From Saprospiraceae bacterium (GTDB lineage Bacteria; Bacteroidota; Bacteroidia; Chitinophagales; Saprospiraceae), in assembly GCA_016715245.1 (NCBI GenBank), contig JADKAS010000033.1, positions 124,001 through 188,000 of the forward strand: 64,000 nt of DNA, in the 5' to 3' direction. The number at the start of each line of letters is the position of its first letter. Within the stretch, counting starts at the first letter, position 1. Positions 9,276 to 18,183 of this stretch are shown piece after piece. A model generated the notes under the pieces. It was not told where the DNA came from, did not search any database, and saw only the letters and a list, made by a program, of their open reading frames with translations. Both the position numbers and the translations under genes were made by a program.

Positions 9276-11010
9276 TTATATACTATCTTGTTTTACAATA
9301 ATTTTTCTGCCTTTGAACTTAAGGTGTCTGGCGCTTTCTTCCAATCTTTTTGTCATGGATTTATCCACCTGTATAATAGAGTGTTTTTTATGTAAATAAA
9401 TATCTCCTATACTTTTTTTGGTTATACCTGTAAAAGAACTTAAAAATTCTATCAGGGTTACAGGATAAACATCATCTATTTTCCCAAGATTGATAAAATA
9501 ATTAACCATATTAGGCCTTGTCCGGTATTCTTCACGAGGCCTTTCACCTTCTCTTGGTTTATCTTTGTCTGCTCCTCTTTCCCTTACTCTGTCTCTTCCT
9601 CTATCTCTGTCTTTTTTAGGATCCCGGTCATAAGGAGAAGAAATTCGGTCTTTTTGAGTTTTGTCCCTTTTTCTTCGATCATCTCCCAAAATATTAAGAT
9701 CATCCCGTTCTACTTTTTTATGCAGCTTGTCAAATTCAATGGCAAGTATTTTTTTAACCAAATCCTCCTTGGTAAGAAATTGAAAAGCTTCCATTGCCTT
9801 TTCTACCATCTCGTCCGTGAGTTCGACGGTATCTTCATTCATAATCTTCTCAGTAAACTTTTCAATTTTTTTGTTGTACATCTGAGACTGCAGAGGAACT
9901 TTTATGTGCGTGATTTCGACCCCGATAATTTTTTCAAAAAACCGGATCCTGCCAATGTCCTGTGGTGTTACAATAGCAAGGGAAGTTCCCTTTTTTCCTG
10001 CTCTTGCTGTTCTACCGCTCCTGTGCGTATAATATTCCGGATTATCAGGAAGCGAATAATGTACCACATGTGTGAGATTGTCTACGTCTATTCCACGTGC
10101 TGCCACGTCAGTTGCCACGAGAATAGGTGTGGTTTTATTTCTGAATTTCGCCATAACAGCATCCCTTTGATTCTGGGAAAGGTCGCCGTGTAATGGTTCA
10201 GCCCGGTATCCTTCTCTTTCAAGGTATTCGGCCAATTCCTGAGTATCCATTTTTGTCTTACAAAAAACCACTCCATAAAAATCTGTAAGATAATCCAACA
10301 CTCTTTTTAAAGCAGCTTCTTTATCTGAACGATGTACATAAATATACTTGTGATCGATATTTACATTGGTTTTGGTCTCGGAGTGAATTTTGATTTCATC
10401 CGGAGTTTTCATGTACGTATTAATGATCTTGCGTATTTCCGAAGGCATAGTAGCAGAAAACAACCATGTCACTTTAGATTCAGGTGTAAACTCAAGTATT
10501 TCATCCACTGCTTCCTGGAATCCCATGTTGAGCATTTCATCGGCTTCATCAAGAACTAAAAATTCAAGTTCATCCAAAAATACAGTTTTACGGTCAATCA
10601 GATCTTTTAACCTTCCGGGTGTTGCCACCAAAATATGTGGCATATTCTTTTTTACATTCCGGATTTGATTTGTAATAGGGGCACCTCCGTAAACTAATTC
10701 TATCCTGAGTCCTTTTTTATGTTTTCCGAAAATCAGTAACTCTTTTGCGATCTGTTGAGCCAATTCTCTCGTTGGAGCGAGAATGAGCGAAGAAATATGT
10801 TTTTTATTTGTATCTGTATATTGAATTAATGGAAGACCGAAAGCAGCCGTTTTACCTGTTCCTGTTGCCGCTAAACCAATAAAGTCTCCTCTTTTTCCAA
10901 GTAAAATCGGTATAGCTTTTTCCTGTATTTCTGTTGGTTTTTCGTACCCTATTTCTTCTATTGATCTGAGAATCTCCTGATCTAATCCTAATGTTGAAAA
11001 ATGTATGCAA
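9276..11010 (-). CDS. deaD: DEAD-box RNA helicase (DeaD/DbpA type) with atypical or damaged start
   Basis: An ATP-dependent RNA helicase with motifs Q (KPTEIQ), I (AATGTGKT), Ia (APTRELAQQ), Ib (TPGRL), II (DEAD), III (SAT) and VI (HRSGRTARAG). A long Arg/Asp/Lys-rich linker and a C-terminal DbpA-type RNA-binding domain follow. The reading frame is open back to a stop at 11016-11018 but contains no ATG before FSTLGLDQEIL. The best start is TTG at 11010, giving MHTFSTLGL. That requires removing one base from the five-A run at 10997-11001 and would give 577 residues. An in-frame ATA at 11006 is the alternative. Transcription should begin near 11022 (-7 box at 11029), so the start cannot lie further upstream. 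It forms a likely operon with typA. Confidence 0.88.
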
Positions 11011-11028
11011 AATATTCAATTTAAAGTG

Positions 11029-11036
11029 CAAAAGTA
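11029..11036 (-). promoter_or_regulatory. -7 element for deaD-typA
   Basis: Reads TACTTTTG followed by C on the minus strand. It places the 5' end of the mRNA near 11022 and so limits where deaD can begin. Confidence 0.6.
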
Positions 11037-11177
11037 GTCAAAATTATTGAAATTCTATCTTTTAACTATTGTCAAACTTTTTTAAATAATTGAATATCAG
11101 TAATTTAAAGTAAATCTTTAACAAGTAAATAACAATTTTGAACAAAACCAGACTGTAAAGTTCGTAAGGATTTATTT

Positions 11178-12203
11178 TTATTTTACCTGACCTGCCGATT
11201 TCAATCTGTAAAATTCTGAAAAAGTAATCATCCGCTGACTCGATTCATCCCATAATTTGTGGGTAGCTAATTTTAGGCTATCCCAAAATCCCACAATAGT
11301 GGTATAATTATTTACCCATGTATTTTCAGAAAGTGCCGTTTGTAAATTATAGTTGGGAATAGCCGGATTTAAATGGTGAATATGATGAATACCAATATTA
11401 CCTGTCAGCCAGTTGAAAAGAGGAGGGACTTTATAATAGGTACTTCCTCTCAACGCCGCTGTGAGATAATCCCACTTATTTTTCCATTGTTTATAGGATT
11501 CTTCGTGCTGGTGCTGAACATAAAAAAACCAAATCGCGATAATACTAAAAAATACAACAATAGTAAGATGTGTTATAAAAAATTTTGCCCATCCTAAAAA
11601 ATAACCTAAGGTGAGAAATATAGCTAATAAAACTAAATTATTCAACCAAAGTCTCCATTTTTCATTTTTAAAAACATCCATTTTTATAAGAGGCAACCTG
11701 TTGTGTATTAACACATAATATATGGGTCCCAATAAAAACATTACCAACCAGGAGCGATATACCCTGTACCGAAACTTTCCAAGTCGTGACAATCCGTTGA
11801 ATTCTGAAACTGTCAGGGTGTCAATATCACCTATATCTCTCAACTCCAATTGTCCATTGTGTGAATGGTGAATATGATGTGATTTGGCCCAATAATTATA
11901 AGGAATCGTACTGAATAAACTGCAGATATAGCCTATAATATTCCTGGCAGTCGAACTAGAGACGAATGTCCTGTGACCACAGTCGTGTTGTATAATAAAT
12001 ATTCTTACCAGAAAAAACGCATTTACCATGCCAAGCAGCAAAGTAAACCAATAAGAATAATCATATACAATGTACATCAAAATCCAGATACCTATAAAAG
12101 GTAAAAAAGAATTAATAATTTGGATTGTAGCTTTTGATTTATCTGTTTTAGTATATTTCTGAAATGATTTTATTAACTGGTTGTCAATTTTAATTGGCTG
12201 CAT
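11178..12203 (-). CDS. Membrane fatty acid desaturase
   Basis: An integral membrane diiron desaturase of 341 residues. The three histidine clusters are present in order: HDCGH, HHIHH and HIHHL, with several hydrophobic segments between the second and third (LGPIYYVLIHN, LVLLAIFLTLGYFLGW, FFSIIAIWFFYV). It probably introduces double bonds into membrane acyl chains; the position of the bond cannot be told from sequence. I chose ATG 12203 (MQPIKIDN) over the longer frame from 12245, because a -7 box sits at 12228-12235. It is transcribed away from the universal stress gene across a shared 377-base region. Confidence 0.9.
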   Translation of the reverse strand: MQPIKIDNQLIKSFQKYTKTDKSKATIQIINSFLPFIGIWILMYIVYDYSYWFTLLLGMVNAFFLVRIFIIQHDCGHRTFVSSSTARNIIGYICSLFSTIPYNYWAKSHHIHHSHNGQLELRDIGDIDTLTVSEFNGLSRLGKFRYRVYRSWLVMFLLGPIYYVLIHNRLPLIKMDVFKNEKWRLWLNNLVLLAIFLTLGYFLGWAKFFITHLTIVVFFSIIAIWFFYVQHQHEESYKQWKNKWDYLTAALRGSTYYKVPPLFNWLTGNIGIHHIHHLNPAIPNYNLQTALSENTWVNNYTTIVGFWDSLKLATHKLWDESSQRMITFSEFYRLKSAGQVK

Positions 12204-12227
12204 TCGGTGTATATTTTTAAAGCTCCG

Positions 12228-12235
12228 CAAAAATA
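12228..12235 (-). promoter_or_regulatory. -7 element for the desaturase
   Basis: Reads TATTTTTG followed by C on the minus strand, predicting a leader of about 18 bases before the start at 12203. Confidence 0.5.
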
Positions 12236-12580
12236 AACATCCCATTGAAATATAAAATTATATTTTATGTTTTTATTTTGCTTTGTTTACTGAAACATTA
12301 AAATATGAGATTTAATTCCACAAATGATCATAATTCTGAAAAAGAACTACATTCTGAATCTCAAGAAAGTTTTAATCAAATAAAATTTATATAAATACAT
12401 GACAAAGGTCATTTGGTATATATAATCTTAATCAATTACTATCAGTACTTTTTAAAATAATTTTGTTTGGTATAAATCAATAAAGAAATTCCTTTTGATC
12501 CAACATGAATCATTAAAATTCATCCGTTTTAAATTAGTATTTGGTATTTAAAAGCTCCCTTGATTACAAAAAACAAAAAA
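12236..12580. other. Divergent intergenic region without a gene
   Basis: Between the desaturase and the first stress gene I see no coding potential. It holds the dyad at 12399-12412 and a possible plus-strand -7 box (TAATTTTG) at 12458-12465 for the stress gene. The rest is AT-rich and featureless to me. Confidence 0.6.
12399..12412. promoter_or_regulatory. Candidate CRP/FNR-like operator
   Basis: ATGAC and GTCAT flank AAAG as a perfect dyad. It lies between a desaturase (an oxygen-dependent enzyme) and a universal stress gene, so an oxygen- or redox-responsive regulator of the CRP/FNR family is a reasonable guess. No such regulator is encoded in the window. Confidence 0.3.
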
Positions 12581-13419
12581 ATGAAACCAAAAATATTAAT
12601 TCCTGTCGATTTTACGAAAACATCTTTTTCAGCTTTTATCTATGGCAACCAATTAGCAAAACACATTGGAGCTGATATAACACTTATTCATATTTTACAG
12701 GGAAGTTTTTCAACAGCAGATACCTATTTTATCGATACACTTGAAAATACTGAAAAACTGGCAAAAAAAAGGTTGGAATATTTTACAAAAGAATATCCTA
12801 AAGAAATGGGATATACTATGCATCCGGTTTCGACAAAATATGAATTAAGGTACGGAATTCCTGGTTTTACAGTAACTGACTTTGCCGCAGACAATTCATT
12901 TGATTATATTGTAGCCGGAACGAGGGACAATCATAATATCATTGAAAGAGTGTTGGGGAACACTTCCAAAATCATGGCAAAAACGACAAAAACACCTATT
13001 ATTTTTGTTCATGAAAATACCCGATTCAGGGCACCGGAAAAAATTGTATTTGCCATTGATAACCAGTCGGATTTTGATGAATGCTTAGAACACTATGTTG
13101 AATTTAACAAACATTTTCATGCAAAAACTACATTCATTCATATTTCAAAAGAAAAGCCAACCCTTGAACATACAAAAAGTGCTATTCTAAAAGAAATATT
13201 TGATAATAAATATCCTGAATTCAGTTTTGATATAAAAAGTATTCAAGGCAGTGAAATAGCGCAGTCAATTATTGATTTCAGTATTTTTGAAAAGCAGATT
13301 TATTGACCGTTGTTCATAGGAAAAAAGGGCTTTTTTCAGAGTTATTTGAAACCTCAATAAGCTTTAAAACCATGGAAGGAATTCACTTACCGATTCTTTG
13401 GCTTATTGAAATCCAGTAA
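12581..13419 (+). CDS. Tandem universal stress protein, frameshifted
   Basis: Two UspA-like domains in one chain: the first begins KILIPVDFTKTSFSAF and the second near KIVFAIDNQSDFDECL. The frame stops early at 13306, but adding one A to the run at 13290-13293 continues as EKADLLTVVHRKKGLFSELF and ends at 13419. That gives 279 residues, similar to the second stress protein at 13569. The restored tail carries the usual VVHRKKG-like end of the second Usp domain. I chose ATG 12581 (MKPKILIPVDF); an in-frame TTG at 12560 is less likely. Usp proteins of this layout accompany low oxygen, starvation or redox stress; the exact role is unknown. Confidence 0.85.
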
Positions 13420-13533
13420 AAAAACAAAAGAATAGGTTGAAAATTAAATTTTTTCGCTAGTTTTTTAACAATAATAATCATTAAATAATGAAAGATTATT
13501 TAAAAAATATAGCTAAATTTCTTTTACATGATG

Positions 13534-13541
13534 TAATTTTG
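13534..13541 (+). promoter_or_regulatory. -7 element for the second stress gene and mqnB
   Basis: Reads TAATTTTG, with the predicted transcript start near 13547 and the ATG at 13569 or 13572. Confidence 0.5.
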
Positions 13542-13568
13542 ACATTCGAAAACAATTAATTTATTTTT

Positions 13569-14369
13569 ATGATGAATATATTATGTCCAATTGATTTCTC
13601 TGATCATTCTTTATATGCACTTGATTATGCCATCAATTTAGGAAATCAGCTTGGAGCACGCCTTCATTTATTTACCGCTTATTCAGTTCCTAAAAGTACA
13701 GGAAGACTTCGCTCTCTGGATGAAGAAATAAAAAAATCAGTATTGGAAGATCTTTCAGATGTTCTGATTTCTATCGAAAACAAAATAACTTCCGGTCAAA
13801 AACCACTTTACAGTGTCACAGAAGGAAACTCAGGCAGGGCTATACTTGAATTTTCCATGAATCATGACATTGATATTATTGTTATGGGAACTCAGGGTAA
13901 AGGAAGTATTTCCAATATTTTTTTAGGCAGTGTTGCCAAAAAAGTAGTTGATTCATCAAAAATACCAGTCTTCGCAATCCCCTTTCCTATCAAAGAAAAA
14001 CTTGATCATACAAAAGTATTATTATCTTTGGATGAAAAAGAAATCAAAAATGAAAGTGCCACAGATTTTGTAAAAAATTTCACAAAATCACTTCAATTAT
14101 CCATGGAGATTTTCCATGTAGTTACTCCGGAAGACAAAGGGGTTTATAAAGAAACAGCCAAATTATACAAAGATGTTACTGATAAATTATCAATTGTCGA
14201 AAGTGAAGATATCCCTGGCAGCATTAAAAATTATGCTGAAGCTTCCAATTGCGGTTTGATAATCATGACAAAAAGACCTCATAGTTTTTGGTCAAGGTTA
14301 TTTGTCGATACTAACACAACAGCTGAATTGGCAACAACTAAAATTCCGATTCTGATTCTTCCCGAATGA
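13569..14369 (+). CDS. Tandem universal stress protein
   Basis: An intact 266-residue protein with two UspA domains. The first has NILCPIDFSDHSLYAL at its start and the nucleotide-binding loop IIVMGTQGKGSISNIFLGSVAKKV (G-x-G-x(9)-GS type). The second domain is more diverged (LIIMTKRPHSFWSRLFVDTNT). The classical ATP-binding loop in the first domain suggests that it binds ATP. Two Met codons open the frame (13569 and 13572) and either could be used. It overlaps mqnB by four bases (ATGA), so the pair is probably coupled in translation. Confidence 0.92.
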   Translation: MMNILCPIDFSDHSLYALDYAINLGNQLGARLHLFTAYSVPKSTGRLRSLDEEIKKSVLEDLSDVLISIENKITSGQKPLYSVTEGNSGRAILEFSMNHDIDIIVMGTQGKGSISNIFLGSVAKKVVDSSKIPVFAIPFPIKEKLDHTKVLLSLDEKEIKNESATDFVKNFTKSLQLSMEIFHVVTPEDKGVYKETAKLYKDVTDKLSIVESEDIPGSIKNYAEASNCGLIIMTKRPHSFWSRLFVDTNTTAELATTKIPILILPE

Positions 14370-15034
14370 AAATTTTAATTTGTTCAGCGACAAAAAAGGA
14401 ATCAGAACCTTTTTACAATGAACTTATTGACAACATATTGCCGGACGGTAGTGGTATACTGTTTAATAACAAACATCTTATTTCTTTTTTGACAACCGGA
14501 GTTGGAGGCACGGCAACATCCTATTCACTGGCTACATTTCCAGAGATTAAAAAATATGATTTTTTGATACAGATAGGAATTGCCGGTAGTTACCAAAAAA
14601 ACATACCCACCGGAAGTATTGTTGAAGTTGTAAGTGAACAATTCGGTGATTTAGGGGCAGAAAATAAAGATGATACATTTCTGGATGTTTTTGAATTGGG
14701 ACTCATTGAAAAAAACCAATTCCCTTTTGCAAACGCAAAACTTATTAATCCTCATCCATTAACTCATCTTCCGAAAGTTAATGGTGTGACTGTCCATAAA
14801 GTTTTGGGCACAAAAAACTCCATCAATAAAATGGTATGTAAGTACAATCCCGACGTGGAATCAATGGAAGGAGCAGGTTTTTTCTATAGTGCTTTAATGC
14901 TTGGTATACCTTTTTGTCAAATCAGAGGGATCTCCAACAAAGTAGAACCAAGAAACAGGGAATCCTGGAATATCCCTCTGGCTTTGAAAAACCTGAGTAC
15001 AGAAACTATTAAAATCCTTCAAAACTTACCTTGA
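14366..15034 (+). CDS. mqnB: Futalosine hydrolase
   Basis: MqnB removes hypoxanthine from futalosine in the futalosine menaquinone pathway. The 222-residue protein belongs to the nucleoside phosphorylase fold: LTTGVGGTATSYSLA, IGIAGSYQ, the EQFGDLGAE segment and the purine-site VESMEGAGFFY followed by IRGISNKVEPR. The SNKVEPR ending separates MqnB from MTA/SAH nucleosidase, its nearest alternative. It begins inside the stop of the universal stress gene (ATGA overlap), an unusual partner for this pathway. Confidence 0.9.
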   Translation: MKILICSATKKESEPFYNELIDNILPDGSGILFNNKHLISFLTTGVGGTATSYSLATFPEIKKYDFLIQIGIAGSYQKNIPTGSIVEVVSEQFGDLGAENKDDTFLDVFELGLIEKNQFPFANAKLINPHPLTHLPKVNGVTVHKVLGTKNSINKMVCKYNPDVESMEGAGFFYSALMLGIPFCQIRGISNKVEPRNRESWNIPLALKNLSTETIKILQNLP

Positions 15035-15079
15035 TTTTTCTGCATTACTTGATTGCTTACCATAGTTTAATGGAACAAA

Positions 15080-15828
15080 TTAACACATTGGTTTTTTCAA
15101 TCCACACATTCTGCGAATCGTCTCTGATGCCATAATCAGGCCAAACAATGCGGGCATGTAGGATATAGTTCCATAAAAAGATTTTTTAAAAAGTGCCCCT
15201 TCGGTAAGTCTTAATGCAGATTTGGGTTGGATTTCTTCCGAATATACTGCCAGAATTCCTTTTCGTATTCCATCTTTTTTAAGTGCCTTTTTTACGCTTT
15301 GAGCAAACTTGCATTCTTTTGTCAAAGAAATGTCTGAAATCCTGATTTTTGACGGGTCGAGTTTTCCACCAGCCCCCATCGCTGAAATAATCTTTTGTTT
15401 ATGTTTTCTTGCATTTTTTAAAAGTGTGACTTTAGGTTGAACACTATCAATACAGTCAAGAATATAATCAAATCTGTTTGTATGCAAAAGTTCATCCATA
15501 TCTTCCGGCATCATAAACTGCTCATAACCTGAAATTTCTATTTCCGGATTAATATCAAAATACCTGTTTTTCAGCAGTGTAACTTTTGATTGACCCACGG
15601 TAGAATTTAATGCCTGCAATTGTCTGTTTTTATTTGTCGGGTCGACAACGTCTCCGTCAATCAATGTCAATTTACCAACACCAGCCCTCACTAAAATTCC
15701 CCCGCAAAACTTCCTATACCGCCTAAACCAACTATAAGAATGTTTGCATTTTTTAATACATTAAGGGCTTCTGAACCTATGAGTAATTCTGTCCTTTCAA
15801 GCCATCCCGAATGATGTTTTCTTTCCAA
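15080..15828 (-). CDS. tcdA: tRNA threonylcarbamoyladenosine dehydratase, frameshifted
   Basis: TcdA (CsdL) is an E1-like ATP-dependent enzyme that cyclises t6A to ct6A at tRNA position 37. The N-terminal frame gives WLERTELLIG and the nucleotide-binding loop IVGLGGIGSF. After the break come RAGVGKLTLIDGD, NKNRQ and the DCIDSVQPK segment. The frames join if one base is added within 15694-15703 (a run of A and C on the plus strand), giving 249 residues, the normal length. The start is TTG at 15828 (MERKHHSGWLERTE), overlapping the end of tatD by 52 bases; no ATG is available in that frame. It is last in a likely pckA-tatD-tcdA operon. Confidence 0.85.
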
Positions 15829-16467
15829 TGATAAAATGTAAACAAGTTATGAATAATCGTAGCCTTAAGTGATTCCAACTTTACGCCTCTTAACGCGGCA
15901 AATATAGAATAACGTTCATGAATTGTCAATGATTTTTCACTATCGGTTTCAATAAAAATTCTATCCAAAGGCAAATAGGCCAAAGTTTCCTTAAAAACCG
16001 GACTCATTATAGTGGTAGGTGCTATAGAAAGATAAATTCCTTTATCCAGTAATTGTCCAGCCAAAGTTTTATTACGCACAAAGCCATGTACAACCCAATT
16101 TGAATTTCCGTTTGATTTCCTGAATTCCAAAATTTCATTAAAAGATCTGACACAATGAATTATCACAGGGCAACCCACCTCATTGGCAACTGCTATATGT
16201 TGGTCAAATATGCCACTTTGGGATTTTTAGATCAGGTCCTTTATATTTGTCCATTCCACACTCCCCTATTCCTAAACATCCTGCATTATTTTTCACTTCA
16301 TTGAAGAGAAACAGGATCTGTTCATTGCTTAAAGGTGTATCCTGCCACCATGGGTGAAAACCTATTGTATAAAACGACCCTGGAATTTGTTTACCTTTGT
16401 GAACCGAGACTATTTCCAAACAATCCGCAAAGTATAAACTGCGGTGTGTGTGAAAATCAATATACAT
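15777..16467 (-). CDS. TatD-family metal-dependent hydrolase, frameshifted
   Basis: TatD proteins are TIM-barrel metallohydrolases, with DNase or exonuclease activity in known members. The metal ligands DFHTH open the protein, IGECGMD supplies the conserved Glu, and VIIHCVRS and IETDS supply later ligands. The break is at the CCC run on the coding strand (16220-16222 on the plus strand). Removing one C joins DLKIQSGIFDQHIAVANE to GCPVIIHC and gives 229 residues, near the short end of the family. It begins 11 bases after pckA and overlaps tcdA, so it is inside an operon. The substrate is unknown. Confidence 0.83.
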
Positions 16468-16478
16468 GATGGAAGTCC

Positions 16479-18059
16479 CTATTTTGGACCTGCTTTAATA
16501 ATCTCTTTATTGACACCTTTTTCGTATTTTTTAAAGTTTTCTTTAAATAAATCCGCCAGTTTTGCCAATGTGTTTTCGTATCCTTTTTTATCAACCCAGG
16601 TATTATGAGGTATTAAAATATCTGATGGTACGCCGGGACATGAAATCGGAATCTGCAGTCCAAAAGTATTTTCCACAAGATAGTCAACATTGTCAAAATC
16701 GTTATTGTGGATAGCATCTATGATGGCTCTGGTATATTTTAAGCGGATTCTCGATCCTATTCCGTAGGGACCTCCTGTCCAACCGGTATTGATAATCCAG
16801 GCTTTGGTATTATGTTCTTTAATTTTTTCAGCCAGCAATTCTGCGTATTTATTCGGATGCCATGGCATAAAAGCTGCTCCGAAACAAGCAGAAAAAGTAG
16901 CGGATGGTTCAGTGACCCCCATTTCTGTTCCGGCAACTTTTGCCGTGTAACCTGAAATAAAATGGTAAGATGCTTGTTCTGGCGTAATTTTACTAACCGG
17001 AGGAAGAACTCCGTAGGCATCACAGGTCAAAAAGATTATATTTTTTGGGTGTCCTGCGATACAAGGAATATAAGCATTTTCAATAAAATCTATCTGATAG
17101 GAGGCTCTGGTATTTTCAGTGATAGAGATGTCATCATAATCTACTTCTCTGGTTAATTCGTCATACACCACATTTTCCAAAACGGTTCCAAAACGTATGG
17201 CATTAAATATTTCGGGTTCTTTTTCTTCACTGAGATTAATGGCCTTGGCATAACAACCTCCTTCAATATTAAAAACACCCTTTTCTGTCCAGCAATGTTC
17301 GTCATCACCTATCAATCCTCTTTGGGGATCAGCACTCAAGGTAGTCTTGCCTGTTCCTGAAAGTCCGAAAAAAACCGTGACATCATCGTTTCTGCCAATG
17401 TTTGCTGAACAATGCATAGGCATAATACCTCTTAAAGGCATAAGATAATTCATTACCGTAAAAATGCCTTTTTTCATTTCACCGGCATACTCAGTGCCCA
17501 AAATAACAATTTCTCTATTCTCAAAATTCAAAGAAATACTTGTTTTGGAGGTCATGAGATTTGTATACTTATTTGCCGGAAAAGCACCTGCGTTAAAAAT
17601 GATATAATCAGGTTCGCCGAAAGATTTTAGTTCATCTTCTGTAGGTCTTATCAACATATTTCTCATAAAAAGTGCATGATAAGCCCTTGAACAAATTACT
17701 CTTACTTTCAGTCTGAATCTTGGGTCCCAACCAGCAAAACCGTCAATAACATAAATGATATCTTTACTGTTCAGGTAATCAACCGCTCTTACTTTATTGA
17801 TCATAAAAGTATGTTCATCTATGGGTAAGTTTACATTTCCCCAATCGATATTACCTTCAGATTCTTCATTTTTAACAATCCTTCTGTCTTTAGGGCTGCG
17901 TCCGGTTTTTTCACCTGAATACACTATAAGAGCCCCTTTATCTGAAATAATACTGCCTTTTTCGTTTTTTATAGCCATTTCATATAAAGCCGGAACACTT
18001 AAATTTCTATAAATAGTTGGAAACGTTATACCTAATTTTTCGAGGTTAAAAGACTTCAT
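16479..18059 (-). CDS. pckA: Phosphoenolpyruvate carboxykinase (ATP)
   Basis: PckA converts oxaloacetate and ATP to PEP, CO2 and ADP, the first step of gluconeogenesis. The 526-residue protein has the kinase-1a loop GLSGTGKTTLSADP, the metal-binding DDEHCW after it, the substrate Arg in SGEKTGRSPKDRR, and the late INTGWTGGPYG segment. All are typical of the ATP-dependent form. The -7 box at 18101-18108 gives it a promoter of its own, and tatD and tcdA follow closely and probably depend on it. Confidence 0.97.
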   Translation of the reverse strand: MKSFNLEKLGITFPTIYRNLSVPALYEMAIKNEKGSIISDKGALIVYSGEKTGRSPKDRRIVKNEESEGNIDWGNVNLPIDEHTFMINKVRAVDYLNSKDIIYVIDGFAGWDPRFRLKVRVICSRAYHALFMRNMLIRPTEDELKSFGEPDYIIFNAGAFPANKYTNLMTSKTSISLNFENREIVILGTEYAGEMKKGIFTVMNYLMPLRGIMPMHCSANIGRNDDVTVFFGLSGTGKTTLSADPQRGLIGDDEHCWTEKGVFNIEGGCYAKAINLSEEKEPEIFNAIRFGTVLENVVYDELTREVDYDDISITENTRASYQIDFIENAYIPCIAGHPKNIIFLTCDAYGVLPPVSKITPEQASYHFISGYTAKVAGTEMGVTEPSATFSACFGAAFMPWHPNKYAELLAEKIKEHNTKAWIINTGWTGGPYGIGSRIRLKYTRAIIDAIHNNDFDNVDYLVENTFGLQIPISCPGVPSDILIPHNTWVDKKGYENTLAKLADLFKENFKKYEKGVNKEIIKAGPK

Positions 18060-18100
18060 AAATAAGATTTAATTTGTGAATTTAATTTTGAATTCTGAGG

Positions 18101-18108
18101 CAAAATTA
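18101..18108 (-). promoter_or_regulatory. -7 element for pckA-tatD-tcdA
   Basis: Reads TAATTTTG followed by CC on the minus strand, predicting a leader of about 35 bases before pckA. Confidence 0.5.
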
Positions 18109-18183
18109 CAATTAATAATTTATTTTAGGAATATTAAATTTTTTTATGCATGCTGAATTTGAATATTATAAATTGGAATCTTT

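Noticed and set aside
9654..10193. A 179-codon plus-strand frame opposite deaD
   Set aside because: It is antisense to conserved helicase motifs, and its composition (Phe-rich, no domain) is typical of a shadow frame.
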